DNA from: CBDCYS01 sp965224215
GTDB taxonomy: Bacteria; Acidobacteriota; Terriglobia; Bryobacterales; UBA6623
Assembly (NCBI GenBank): GCA_965224215.1
Contig: CBDCYS010000039.1
Coordinates: forward strand, 124,001 to 188,000
Direction: 5' to 3'
Length of the DNA: 64,000 nt
Below the pieces are notes generated by a model. The model had not been told where the DNA came from, did not search any database, and saw only the letters and a program-made list of their open reading frames with translations. Below are positions 23,652 to 33,115 of the stretch, one piece after another (position 1 is the stretch's first letter; each line of letters begins with the position of its first letter). A program made the translations under genes and the position numbers.

Positions 23652-24969
23652 ACTACTGTCCGGTTAACGACTCACTGGCGAGCGGCAACTGAGTGTTCCA
23701 GCATAGCTTAGGGCTGTTTTCCCCTTGCCGCGATTTGAACGGCGAAGGACGGCTGGAACGACTTCGGAGGCGGCCGACAATGGTTCATGAACCTCGGCCG
23801 CACCGTATTCTCCCAGTTGATCAGCTTCCTTCCGGATCGCGAATTCCGCCGCTGCGTAAGCCGCTACGACGGGGATCGCAGATGGCGCGGCTTTTCCTGC
23901 TGGGATCAGTTCCTCTGCATGGCGTTCGCCCAGCTGACCTACCGCGAAAGCCTGCGCGACATCGAAGCGTGCCTGCGTTCGCTCGACGCCAAGCTCTACC
24001 ACATGGGATTCCGCTCCCAGGTGGCGCGCTCCACACTGGCCGACGCCAACGAGTCGCGCGACTGGCGGATCTATGCCGATTTCGCCCAGGTCTTGATTCG
24101 CATCGCGCGGCCTTTGTACGCCCGCGATCCGATCGGCGTGGATCTCGATCAAAGTCTCTACGCTCTGGACTCGACCACCATCGATCTGTGCCTCTCGCTG
24201 TTCCCCTGGGCCAAGTTCCGCCGGCACAAGGCCGCCCTGAAGATGCACACGCTGTTGGACCTGCGGGGTAACATCCCCACGTTTATCCGCATTACCGCTG
24301 GCAAAACGCACGACGTCAACATCCTCGACGAGTTCCTCCCCGAGCCCGGCGCCTTCTACGTCATGGATCGGGCCTACGTCGATTTCGAACGTCTCTTCGT
24401 GTTCACCCTCTGCTCGTCGTTCTTCGTCGTGCGAACCAAGAAGAACATCTTGCGCCAACGGCGCTACTCGCATCCCGTCGACAAGTCCACGGGGGTGCGC
24501 TCGGATCAGACCGTCCTACTGACTGCCATCGAGTCGGCCCTGGCGTATCCGGACCCGTTGCGGCGGATCAGCTACTTTGACGCCGCGACGAACAAGCGGC
24601 TGAAGTTCCTGACCAACAACTTCGCGCTCCCGGCGCTGACCATCGCCCGCATCTACAAGTCGCGTTGGCAGATCGAGTTGTTCTTCAAGTGGATCAAGCA
24701 GCTCCTGCGGATCAAGCAGTTTTACGGTACCAGCGAGAACGCCGTGAAGACGCAAATCTGGATCGCGGTCTCGGTTTACGTACTGGTCGCGATCGCGCGC
24801 AAGAGGTTGGGCCTGGAGGCGAGTCGCTACCAAATTCTACAGATTCTCAGCGTTACCCTTTTCGAGAAAACGCCCATTTTACAGGCCTTGCAGCCGTCCG
24901 ACTCCCACGAAAACTTACTCGATGACCCTAACCAGCTGATTCTATTCGACTTTTAACCGGACAGTAGTG
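23652..24969 (+). mobile_element. IS4-family insertion sequence, copy B
   Basis: Ends are ACTACTGTCCGGTTAA and TTAACCGGACAGTAGT(G). The direct repeats AACCGCCCTC at 23642-23651 and 24970-24979 are the target duplication, so this is a clean insertion placed just at the end of the replication-relaxation gene. Confidence 0.95.
23787..24956 (+). CDS. IS4-family transposase, 389 aa, intact
   Basis: Start at MNLGRTVFSQLISFLPDREF; the DDE core LDSTTID / VMDRAYVDF / YKSRWQIELFFKW is present and the C-terminus ends SHENLLDDPNQLILFDF. This is the full-length version of the truncated copy A and is probably the active source. Confidence 0.94.
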   Translation: MNLGRTVFSQLISFLPDREFRRCVSRYDGDRRWRGFSCWDQFLCMAFAQLTYRESLRDIEACLRSLDAKLYHMGFRSQVARSTLADANESRDWRIYADFAQVLIRIARPLYARDPIGVDLDQSLYALDSTTIDLCLSLFPWAKFRRHKAALKMHTLLDLRGNIPTFIRITAGKTHDVNILDEFLPEPGAFYVMDRAYVDFERLFVFTLCSSFFVVRTKKNILRQRRYSHPVDKSTGVRSDQTVLLTAIESALAYPDPLRRISYFDAATNKRLKFLTNNFALPALTIARIYKSRWQIELFFKWIKQLLRIKQFYGTSENAVKTQIWIAVSVYVLVAIARKRLGLEASRYQILQILSVTLFEKTPILQALQPSDSHENLLDDPNQLILFDF

Positions 24970-24977
24970 AACCGCCC

Positions 24978-26249
24978 TCATCGTCGGTACAGCAGACAGA
25001 TCGCGCAGCGGTTCTCTGAGGAGACAGGACGTTTGCGGCATTGCGGGCAGGTTCTTGTGGTGCTGGGAGCAAAACTGCGCCGGCTGTGGGAGTAGCGGCA
25101 CCGCCAGCTGACTTTGTCGCCGACGCGTTTACGCACGAGCGAGCGTTTGCAGCGGTCACATTTTAGAAGCATGCGAGGGTGTTTTGTTAATTGTGAAAAA
25201 GGCTTAGCGGGGCGTCGTCTACGGGCGTCACACAAAAAGAATTCCGCGACGGTCTCGGGACGAAACAGCCAGCGCGGAAGCTGGGCCGGCTTGCTGCGGC
25301 CTTGTTCGATATCGTGCACCTCAGTGAAAAATTTGGAAACGGTGAACCAAAAAAGTGACGAGGGATTACGCGTGCCCAAAACTACAGGGTGCTTGGTGAG
25401 CTGCAAGAGGTACTCCGCTTTTTCCTTGTTCGGCGCTTCGGTGAGCACAGCGCGAATCCGAGAGATCCCAAAATATTCCTGATGCTTTTTCTGACGGACA
25501 AATTCGTAGTGGGCCTGGTACTTGTCGAGCAAGTCAATGCGTGCGGTTTCGGTCGTGTGCTGGGCTTCGTAGGGAAAACCCAGCTCAAGTCCTTCCCCGC
25601 CTGCTGCGTTGTGGAATGAGAGGACGAAGAAGGCATCGGGTTTCCAAGGTAACCACCTGCTGCCGTCGTCAAGCTCCCAGTCGCGGTCTGTTCGGTTGTA
25701 TCGCGCCGCGGATACTTTCACGTTTTTATGAGGGCCCTGCAGCCACCGCTTCAACTTGACACGGCCGCCTGATTGTTGGCAGTAACGCTGGACCATGCCG
25801 TGAAAGCGGGAAATTGTGATCTGGTGGTTGATGAAAGTGAATCGTCCTAACGCGGCGATGCGCTTGAGACGATCTTTGGAATGGATATCCATGTAAGGCC
25901 GCCGCTTGTTCTGACTCAAGCGGCTCCAGTTCAGTTTCTCGCGTTTGACTTTTCTGCGCTCAATCAGCAGCTGCAGCGCCATACGGTTGTCCAGGTAACA
26001 GAAAATCTCGTTGCGGCTGAGGCCGAAGACTCCAAGCGAGAAGCGCTTGAGGTAGTCGTGGTGAAAGAGTTTTTGCAGGAGTTCTTGCGTGTGCCTGGTG
26101 TTTCCGCCAACCAGAATTTCGAGCAAGGAGGTAGAGATCACCCCGTAGTTTTCGATCGTGGCGATGATGTCAAGGCAGCGTTCGCTGATTTGCCCGAGGT
26201 CTACTTTGTCTGGGTGTTGCTCAAAGCGGGGAAGCCGCTGCTGTGGCAT
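24978..26249 (-). CDS. Replication-relaxation family protein, 423 aa
   Basis: The N-terminal winged-helix region (ERCLDIIATIENYGVISTSL; HTQELLQKLFHHDYLKRFSL) and the central segment with KPDAFFVLSF and then LLDKYQAHYEFVRQKKHQEY match the replication-relaxation family found beside conjugative coupling proteins on plasmids and integrative elements. The C-terminal 90 residues add two zinc ribbons (CDRCKRSL and CPQCRKRP...CAIC). The start is MPQQRLPRF at 26249. It is 13 bases downstream of the coupling-protein tail, so the two form an operon. The stop lies at the IS4 target repeat, so the insertion did not destroy it. The predicted role is in mobilisation or replication of the element, not proven. 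Confidence 0.75.
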   Translation of the reverse strand: MPQQRLPRFEQHPDKVDLGQISERCLDIIATIENYGVISTSLLEILVGGNTRHTQELLQKLFHHDYLKRFSLGVFGLSRNEIFCYLDNRMALQLLIERRKVKREKLNWSRLSQNKRRPYMDIHSKDRLKRIAALGRFTFINHQITISRFHGMVQRYCQQSGGRVKLKRWLQGPHKNVKVSAARYNRTDRDWELDDGSRWLPWKPDAFFVLSFHNAAGGEGLELGFPYEAQHTTETARIDLLDKYQAHYEFVRQKKHQEYFGISRIRAVLTEAPNKEKAEYLLQLTKHPVVLGTRNPSSLFWFTVSKFFTEVHDIEQGRSKPAQLPRWLFRPETVAEFFLCDARRRRPAKPFSQLTKHPRMLLKCDRCKRSLVRKRVGDKVSWRCRYSHSRRSFAPSTTRTCPQCRKRPVSSENRCAICLLYRR

Positions 26250-26261
26250 GAAGTTTTTGTG

Positions 26262-26667
26262 TTAATGCTTTTTGTGTTTAAGTCGCGGGACGGACTGGTC
26301 ATCGAGATTCTTCTCGATGTCGTCGAAAGCGCTGGTGCGGGTTTTGCCGCGCTTGCGGGCTTTTGGTTTCTGCTTCTTGCCCCCTTCTACGTCGCCGGCA
26401 GTCTCTTGTACTAAAGCAGAATTTGCAGATTCGATCAAGCGATCGACTTCCTCAGGAGAACGCCCGTGCTGATCACCCGCAAGCTGGTCCATGTACCAGC
26501 CGCGACTCTCCGCCGGCGGAGAGTACGGCCCGACGAAGGGCACTAGCATTGGCTGAGTCTTCTGCTGCTGGATTTTTATAAAGCAGTGACGAGGGTACTG
26601 CTCTTTGAGAGCGGCGGTTAACTCCCAGAGTTGCTCGTCGATCGTGTAGGTCTGAATACTGGAGGGC
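26262..26667 (-). pseudogene. Tail of a conjugative DNA-transfer (coupling-type) protein
   Basis: The frame, open from the junction at 26667, reads TYTIDEQLWELTAALKEQYP, then HCFIKIQQQKTQPMLVPFVG and PYSPPAESRGWYMDQLAGD. A basic Lys/Arg-rich tail ends at 26262. This resembles the C-terminal end of TraD/VirD4-like proteins encoded before replication-relaxation genes. The ATPase body is missing because an hsdM fragment begins at 26670 on the other strand. The family assignment is tentative. Confidence 0.5.
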
Positions 26668-26669
26668 TC

Positions 26670-26940
26670 ATGGTGAATCTGCTCTTCGGGTCTGACGGCG
26701 ACGCTCTCCAGCAGCCGGGTGTCGTCCGCACGCTGTTCGATCCGGCAGCGGGGACCGGCGGGATGCTGTCGGTCGCCGAGGAGTACCTGCGGGAACTGAA
26801 CCCCGACGCCTCACTCGTCGCCTTCGGGCAGGACCACAACCCCGAGTCCTACGCGGTCTGCGGCTCGGACATGCTCATCAAGGGGCAGAACATCGACCGC
26901 ATTGTCTTTGGGTCGAGCTTCTCGAAGGACGGCTTTTGGA
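26670..26940 (+). pseudogene. hsdM: Type I restriction methyltransferase, internal fragment
   Basis: The fragment MVNLLFGSDGDALQQPGVVR, then TLFDPAAGTGGMLSVAEEYL and SYAVCGSDMLIKGQNIDRIV, contains the SAM-binding motif DPAAGTGGML. It has lost the N-terminal helical domain and everything after the FGSSFSKDGF segment, including the NPPF catalytic motif. It is fused directly to the end of an hsdR gene. Confidence 0.85.
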
Positions 26941-27429
26941 CAACGGTACGAGTTCGAGGACGAAGTGACGCTGAAATACTACCGGCTGCAAAAGATCAGC
27001 GAGGGCTCGATCGAGCTAGAGAAGGGCAAGGGCGGCGAGGTGAAAGGGCCGACGGAAGTTGGCAGCGGGCAAGCCCATGAAGAGGAAGTGGAGCTGTCGA
27101 GCCTGATCGAGCTGATCAACGACCGCTTCGGCACGGACTTTACGAAAGAGGACGAGCTTTTCTTCCAGCAGGTGAAGGGTGACGCCATTAGCGATGAGAA
27201 GATACGGCAGACCGCCGAAGCGAATACGCTCCAGAACTTCGGATACGTTTTCGACAAGGCGTTCGAGGGCTTCGTGATCGCAAGGCTCGACCGCAATCAG
27301 GACGTAGGAGTCAAGGTCCTCAGTAACGAGGAGCTGAAGAAGTTCCTGACGGAGCGGATGCGCCGTGAGGTGTATGATCAGGTGCGAGTGGAATCGCGGT
27401 CAGGTGGGATGCCAGTCTTTAGGTTCTAA
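26941..27429 (+). pseudogene. hsdR: Type I restriction R subunit, C-terminal fragment (second system)
   Basis: The frame reads RYEFEDEVTLKYYRLQKISE, then ELSSLIELINDRFGTDFTKE and TLQNFGYVFDKAFEGFVIAR. This is the C-terminal domain of an HsdR different from the one at 14470. Together with the preceding hsdM piece it shows a deletion that joined hsdM to the end of hsdR, removing hsdS and most of hsdR. Confidence 0.85.
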
Positions 27430-27737
27430 AGACCTCGCCCGCGTACGTAAGGGTTTCTCACTGACTGCGCCACGGGTTTTGGGAAGGCGATCGTAATGAC
27501 TGAGGCGTTGAGGTTATGTCTAGTGAGCCTAGAGTTTCGCACCAGAAACTACTCCCAGGCCGGGGCGAGGTTTTTTTGCCAGCAATCGCGTTTCTTGGTC
27601 CCGTCGTTCGCCAAAATGGGACCCACGGGGACCCGGCGGCAAGGGGATCGCACACTGCAAATACAACCCGGTGATCACATTCTGATCACATGGAAAATAG
27701 GGAGTAGGGTGGACTCTTCGTAAGTTATTGAAGGGAT
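27430..27737. other. Intergenic stretch next to tRNA-Arg
   Basis: No gene is recognised. No repeat of the tRNA 3' end was found here by eye. Confidence 0.4.
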
Positions 27738-27814
27738 TGGTACGCCCGGCGCGATTCGAACGCGCGACCTCTTGCTCCGGAGGCAAGCACTCTATCCAGC
27801 TGAGCTACGGGCGC
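27738..27814 (-). tRNA. tRNA-Arg (anticodon CCG)
   Basis: On the minus strand the acceptor stem GCGCCCG / CGGGCGT (one G-T pair), D-arm GCTCAGCTGGATAGAGT, anticodon loop CTCCGGA and T-arm with GTTCGAATC fold normally. CCA is encoded (27738-27740). CCG reads CGG. It lies at the edge of the decayed mobile block, a usual attachment position. Confidence 0.95.
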
Positions 27815-28150
27815 ATCTACCCCTTCATTGTCGCCTCCACACGATCGAGCGTCAACTCGCCTGGCCATTGAGTTTCGACGGCCGCCTTTCCAGTCAGGCC
27901 CAGCGGATGGCTCGTGCAGCGGACTCTTCCGTGATCGGCTCCTTCTCCGGGCGAGCAGGCTTGCGCCCTGGAGCCCGCCTGGTTGCTTGAAAGCAAAATT
28001 CGGCAAGGGGGAATCGCGTTTCGGAGCTTTTCGCCAACCTGTGGCAAGACCGTCAACCTCGAACCATCGCCGCGGCAAAGGTCCGCGATTTTTCTAACGA
28101 ATGCTTCTTGACGAGCCGATACTTGTTAGTGGGCAGTCCTGTAAAAAGCA
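27815..28150. other. Intergenic stretch before cheY
   Basis: No recognisable gene. It probably holds the promoters of tRNA-Arg (leftward) and cheY-cheX (rightward). Confidence 0.4.
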
Positions 28151-28528
28151 ATGGGTATGAATATTCTGATAGTCGACGATTCTTCAGTCATGCGCAAGAT
28201 TCTGGAAAGGAGTCTGCGGCTAGCCGTTCCGACCGGGATTGACGAGGTGCTCGAGGCTGGGGACGGCGCCGAGGCTCTGACCAAGCTGGAGGGGAAAGCA
28301 GTTGAAGTCGTTTTCTCCGATATCAACATGCCGAACGTGAACGGTTTGGACTTTCTGCGGCGCTTGAAGGAGACGCCTCACAAAGACGTGCCGGTGATTA
28401 TGGTCACGACCGAAGGCGGGGAAAAGACCGTCATGGAGGCGATCGCCTTAGGAGCGAGAGGTTTCATTCGGAAACCCTTCACCCCTCAGCAGATGGAGTC
28501 CACCCTGGCGAAAGTAATGCCTCATTAG
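28151..28528 (+). CDS. cheY: CheY-like single-domain response regulator
   Basis: Either ATG 28151 or ATG 28157 can serve; the latter gives MNILIVDDSSVMRKILERSL. The receiver domain is complete: acidic pair ILIVDDSS, phosphoacceptor Asp in VFSDINMPN, Thr in MVTTEG and Lys in GFIRKPFTP. There is no output domain, so it acts by protein contact, as CheY does at the flagellar switch. It is followed 33 bases later by a cheX-like gene, a natural pair because CheX dephosphorylates CheY-P. The exact motility or other system it serves is not shown. Confidence 0.9.
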   Translation: MGMNILIVDDSSVMRKILERSLRLAVPTGIDEVLEAGDGAEALTKLEGKAVEVVFSDINMPNVNGLDFLRRLKETPHKDVPVIMVTTEGGEKTVMEAIALGARGFIRKPFTPQQMESTLAKVMPH

Positions 28529-28560
28529 CGCCTTATTGCCGGACGGGGACCGCCATAGCC

Positions 28561-29067
28561 ATGCCAGTGGAACTAGCCCCAGTGGGAACAAGCATCGATA
28601 CGAGCGTGATCGTCGGCGCCATTCAACAGGCCACCGAAAGCGTCTTCTCTATGATGCTTGGCCTGCCAGTGGAGATCCAGCCGCACAAGATCGTGCCTCA
28701 GCCCGACCCGGTTGACGGGGTCGTCGCCCTACTGGGGTTAACCGGGCCATGGGCCGGTACCGGGGTTCTCTTCTGTGACGAGCTGTTCGCGTGCAAAATC
28801 GGATCGGCCATGCTGATGACCGAAGTTTCCGAGATCAACGGCGATGTACTGGATGGGTTGGGAGAAGTTGCCAACATGGTTCTTGGCAACCTGAAGGAGA
28901 GCCTCCAATCTCACACTGGTCCCCTTGGATTGACCCTTCCCACGGTCGTCTACGGTAAGAACTTCTCAACTCGTTCCGGGATCAAATCTGCATGGACTCT
29001 TGTGCCCTTTAAGTCCGGTGACAACGGGCGTTTCGAGGTTCGAATCTGTATCCAGCAACAGCAATAG
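28561..29067 (+). CDS. cheX: CheX/CheC-type chemotaxis phosphatase, 168 aa
   Basis: The CheC/CheX/FliY fold is seen from the segment DGLGEVANMVLGNLK, with the E..N active-site pair of CheY-P phosphatases. Before it comes FCDELFACKIGSAML; after it comes the strand-rich end GLTLPTVVYGKNF. The one-site arrangement and length fit CheX. It is downstream of cheY in the same direction and probably in one operon, so it would end CheY signalling. Confidence 0.85.
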   Translation: MPVELAPVGTSIDTSVIVGAIQQATESVFSMMLGLPVEIQPHKIVPQPDPVDGVVALLGLTGPWAGTGVLFCDELFACKIGSAMLMTEVSEINGDVLDGLGEVANMVLGNLKESLQSHTGPLGLTLPTVVYGKNFSTRSGIKSAWTLVPFKSGDNGRFEVRICIQQQQ

Positions 29068-29141
29068 TTTGGCTCCCGAAACCTATCCTGCAGTGTCAAC
29101 CGTATTAGCCCTTGGGAATGGCTCAACGGACCAAACACCCA

Positions 29142-31341
29142 CTATTCGACCGCAATCGTCACCACCAGTGAATCAGCGCCGCCGATCGAAATCGCTAGGG
29201 GCACATTCTCTCCGCTTGGCGATGAGGCGGGGACCTGCGCATTGACTTGATACAAGCCCACAAAGCCGGGGGCTAGTCCGGCGAAGGCCACGCGCGCCTG
29301 TGCGTCACCGATAAGAACGGTCGGCATCGTCAATGTCTCCGAGACCGGATTCGCGCTCGCCGCGGTACCGCTCGTCGGAGTATGACTAACAGGTCCCAGG
29401 CCTGTGGCAAACATTTCGAGGAATTCACCTTTGACCGCTGGACGAGACGGGGCGCCCGGAAAAGCTCCGCTCGCGGCAGCGAGCAGTCTCGTACCTGAGA
29501 TCAGCACCGCCGCCTGACCCACCCCTGTTTGCGTCACCGTCAGCAGCCCTGGGCTGTAGAGCGCCAATGCTACTTGGACAGGTTCACTGATGTCATCGCT
29601 GATTCGCGCAGTCAAGGTGGCTTCTTGCAGCCCCGCAAGCTCCCAAGGAACCTGAATATTGCTCTGCAAGGGCGAAGCGAAGAACACAGGCGCCGCGATA
29701 GTTTCGTTGAAGCTCATCGTTGTTCCGCCGAGAAGCGTCGGCAGCGGTGTAGAACCGGCCTCTTCCAAGCGCACCGCCAGCGCGGGGCCGAACACCGAGG
29801 CGATCATACCCGGAGCCAAAGGAACACCACCCGCAAAGCTGGCCGCGCTGACCACCCCGCCTGAATTGATGCGGGGCTGCCGGTTCGACGTTTCTACCTC
29901 AAAGATCGTGAAATCGCCCGTTCCCCCGCCGGGTTCCGGATTGCGAACCGAGATTCGGAATCGGTTTGGCCTGGCGAGGTCACTGGCCGGAATCTCCACT
30001 TGCAGCCGATTTGGATCGATATAGGTTGTCGGCCGCTCTGATTCGTTCCAAAGAACGACCGAGCCGGGGAAGAAACTGGAACCGTTGATCGTCATACGAA
30101 AGACCGCACCGCGGGCTATGGCGCTCGAGGGCGTCAGGGACGAGATGGCCGGTATCGGGTTTCCCAGCACGATACGATGAACGGCGCCTGTACGGGCGAA
30201 TGAGGCCGCGTAGATCTCGCCTTGCTCATCTTCTCCAAAGCTGACGAACGTGACACCCCGGAAGCGCCGACTGAGTGCTGTCCATTCATTGTTGCTCTCG
30301 GTTGCGACAAAGAGCAGATTGTCGCAAAAGTCTCCAAACACGTACGCGCCACGCAATTCCGGGATACCCGCTCCGCGGTAACGAAACCCGCCGGTTACCG
30401 AACCGCTGCAGCCATCTCCTTCGTGCGGGTACTCGATAATCGGCAAGACCAGCGAGCCATCGTTGCAATCTTGCGTCGGCCGAAAACAATCCGGCCCCTC
30501 CATCAAACTCCACCCGTAGTTCTCGCCTCCCGAGCTCGTGGAGGGCTGAAAGTTGATCTCCTCCCAAAGATTGTGCCCAACATCGCCGAGAAACATGTCG
30601 CCCGTTTCACGGTCAAAGCTGAAGCGCCAAGGGCTGCGGATACCGCTCGACCAAATCTCGGGACGAACACCTTCTTGATCGAGGAAGGGATTCGTCGGAG
30701 GAATCCCGTAGGGGTCGCCGCTGTCGACGTCGATCCGCAGCATCTTGCCGAATAACTGGCTCATGTCTTGAGCCCGATTTTCTGGGTCTCCGATCGCCGA
30801 CGTGCCACTTCCTTCGGTGCCGCCATCACCGAGTCCGATGTAAAGATATCCATCGGGTCCAAACTCCAGGTCGCCGCCATTGTGTGAAAACTGAGGTTGC
30901 TCGATTCGCATGATTATGCGCTCGGAGCTGCGATCGGCGCGGGTGGGGTCCTCCCCTGACACTTGAAACTCCGAGACAGTGGTGGTCAACTGGCCCTCCA
31001 CTGGAATGGCGTACACCACAAAGAACCGCCCGTTGGACTCGAAGTCAGGGTGGAAAGTGGCACTGTAGAAGCCGGACATCCCGTCGCAGCACTGGGGGGA
31101 GCCCACCGAGGTCTAGAAAAAGCTGCTGAGTTTGGGTTTCGGTATTCCAGACCCAGATCTCGCCTCCTAATGTAGATACGAAGAGCCGCTCCGAGCCGTC
31201 GCCGGCATGCGTTACCGCGACAGGAAATTGCAAATCCGTCATGACCGGTTCAAACGCCAACCGGTCGATGACATTCGGTTGTGCCCAGAGGCTCGAAATC
31301 GCCAACGAAAAAAGTAGTAATTTAGTTGTTCGAACCATCAA
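29142..31341 (-). pseudogene. Secreted PQQ-type sugar dehydrogenase with TIGR03437-type C-terminus, frameshifted
   Basis: The N-terminus (MVRTTKLLLFSLAISSLWAQ) is a signal peptide, then FPVAVTHAGDGSERLFVSTL begins a six-bladed propeller. A C6 run near 31095 needs one base fewer to join the main frame (PQCCDGMSGFYSATFHPDF). That frame carries NGGDLEFGPDGYLYIGLGDG, SSGIRSPWRFSFDRE and GENYGWSLMEG, typical of soluble glucose/sorbosone dehydrogenases. An IPT-like region follows, then the acidobacterial C-terminal domain starting SGGVVSAASFAGGVPLAPGM. Reconstructed length is 732 residues. The single extra C may be a sequencing error; otherwise the gene is disrupted. The oxidised substrate is unknown. 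Confidence 0.8.
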
Positions 31342-31486
31342 TTATTGCAACTCATAGTGACAAACATCATGCGAACCCGTAGGGTTGATGCGCGACCGTT
31401 GATTACGGCGTTGTGCCTACCCAAGCCGTTCATTTCAAAGTGTAGCCCTCCCACTATACTCATATTTTCTGCTCGCCCCTATAGTT

Positions 31487-31505
31487 GAGCCGCCTTCGGC
31501 GGCTC
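31487..31505. other. Stable hairpin between divergent genes
   Basis: GAGCCGCC-TTC-GGCGGCTC is a perfect stem containing a C(TTCG)G loop. No T-run follows on either strand, so it is not an ordinary terminator. It lies about 50 bases before the serine hydrolase start and may be in its 5' leader. Confidence 0.55.
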
Positions 31506-31558
31506 TCGAGTTGACTGTGCGGTCTTCCGAATACGCCTCCGGAGCCACGAACTCCCAC

Positions 31559-32740
31559 ATGCGCACTCGAACTTTGGCTATTTTGCTTCTGACGGGTCAG
31601 CTTTTCTGTTTTCTTCCCGAACCTCTCTCAGGGCAACAAGCTTATTACCCTCCGTCCGCGAACGCAGGGGGCTGGCGAACTCTCGTTTCGCCGAACACAG
31701 ACGCGACGCCCGGCCAGAAAACGGCGGTTCTAGAAGAGACAGGGCTGGATTGGGACCGCTTGAATGACGCCTGGCTTTACGCCCGAAGGTTCGTCGGAAG
31801 GGACAGCATCATGGTCATTCGGCGCGGCTGGATTGTTGCCGAATGGTCCACTTCTCCCAGGCCGATGGCGATCGCTTCGTGTACGAAGTCCCTGACCGCC
31901 GTAGCCATGGCCAAGCTATTTGACCTGAGTGATAGCGGCCGGTTCGCCACAACGATCGGCATCGACGACTATGCTTACCGATATCTGCCCGCGTCCTGGG
32001 CCGCGGAAGAGGCGGAGCGAAAGAGCATCAAGATTCGGCATCTGATGACTATGTCGTCGGGCTTGGATGCCTATGACGGCCCCTATGGTGATCTGGACGC
32101 TTACGCTGAGACCGTCGTCACGCGGCGGGTCGTGGCACCACCCGGCGAGGTTTGGGAATACTCGTCAGCTCCGGTCGACCTATTGAGTCAGATCGAGAAG
32201 GTCACAGGGAAAACGCAACGGGATTTTTTCAACCAGGAAATTGGCGCCGCGATTGGCGGCCAAGAAGTGACCTGGCCTAGCTACCAAGGGCACACGGGCA
32301 GCTCGGGCGGTCCCGGCCTAGGTGCTCGCTACACCGCAAGAGAACTGGCTCGCGTCGCCTACCTGTTGCTGCAAAAGGGTATCTGGAACGAAGGAAACGG
32401 ACCGAAACAGATTGTCAGCGCTCAGCAGGTTTCGATGCTCTCCCAACCAGCCGAGTTCTTGAAAAACTCGACGTTTAAGACCTCCGTGTTCGTCAAAGAC
32501 CCCAGGGCGCCCAACTACTACGGATATCTGTTCTGGACCAACCGCACGCAGCAAGCACTGGGGCCGAAGGTTCCAAAAGACACCTTCTTCATGTCCGGCT
32601 TAGGCAAGCAGGCCTGCTGGATTATCCCCAGTCTCGATATGGTGATCGTTCGTATCGGACTCAAACCACGCCTAGACCGCTTGCCGGACTACTTCCCCGA
32701 GTTTTTATCTCGCGTAATGTCCGCCGTCGTTGCCGAATGA
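31559..32740 (+). CDS. Secreted beta-lactamase-fold serine hydrolase, 393 aa
   Basis: The start at ATG 31559 gives a clean signal peptide (MRTRTLAILLLTGQLFCFLP, cleavage near LSGQQ); the frame extends further upstream but without need. The serine-hydrolase motif SxxK is in MAIASCTKSLTAVAMAK, and the tyrosine motif is WEYSSAPVDLLSQIEKVTG. Conserved blocks IRHLMTMSSGL and GLGARYTARELARVAYLL support membership in the class C beta-lactamase/esterase family. In acidobacteria such secreted members usually act as esterases or peptidases rather than as resistance enzymes. The gene is monocistronic and appears intact. Confidence 0.88.
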   Translation: MRTRTLAILLLTGQLFCFLPEPLSGQQAYYPPSANAGGWRTLVSPNTDATPGQKTAVLEETGLDWDRLNDAWLYARRFVGRDSIMVIRRGWIVAEWSTSPRPMAIASCTKSLTAVAMAKLFDLSDSGRFATTIGIDDYAYRYLPASWAAEEAERKSIKIRHLMTMSSGLDAYDGPYGDLDAYAETVVTRRVVAPPGEVWEYSSAPVDLLSQIEKVTGKTQRDFFNQEIGAAIGGQEVTWPSYQGHTGSSGGPGLGARYTARELARVAYLLLQKGIWNEGNGPKQIVSAQQVSMLSQPAEFLKNSTFKTSVFVKDPRAPNYYGYLFWTNRTQQALGPKVPKDTFFMSGLGKQACWIIPSLDMVIVRIGLKPRLDRLPDYFPEFLSRVMSAVVAE

Positions 32741-32854
32741 GCCAATGAGCAGACGAACTGGGTGAAGCCGTCCCTGTGAAATTCCCGGGACGCCAAGGTG
32801 GCGCTGACCGCATCTCAACTGCGTCAACCACAGGGTCAACCGGGAGCGGGCGCG

Positions 32855-33053
32855 AGAGTGGGCTTCAAGGAGCTCTAAAGGAAACGATGATGGCGTTTTT
32901 CTGCTACCACTACAAGCGACCCGCCCGTGACATAACTGGGCGGTGCGGAAGCGCCTACAACCGACGATTGAAGTGGGACGGATGCTGAAGCGGCATCGCC
33001 CGTGATTCCGGAACAAGCAGAACTTCATCCTCGCCATCTACTTCCACTCTGGC
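32855..33053 (+). pseudogene. Degraded ISL3-family transposase remnant
   Basis: The stretch LKETMMAFFCYHYKRPARD and later FRNKQNFILAIYFHSGG corresponds to the end of the ISL3 transposase at 11432-12655 (LKETMMAFFDYRYERPARKH; FRNKQNFVNAIYFHCGG). The middle is deleted and frames are broken. No end repeats are recognisable. Confidence 0.8.
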
Positions 33054-33115
33054 GGGCGGTCCCCGGTCCCTGCATTCGCTAAACTGCAATCACAATCACA
33101 AAGGATCAATATAAT

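Noticed and set aside
32705..33037. Minus-strand frame overlapping the serine hydrolase end
   Set aside because: It overlaps a recognisable ISL3 remnant on the plus strand and has no family features.
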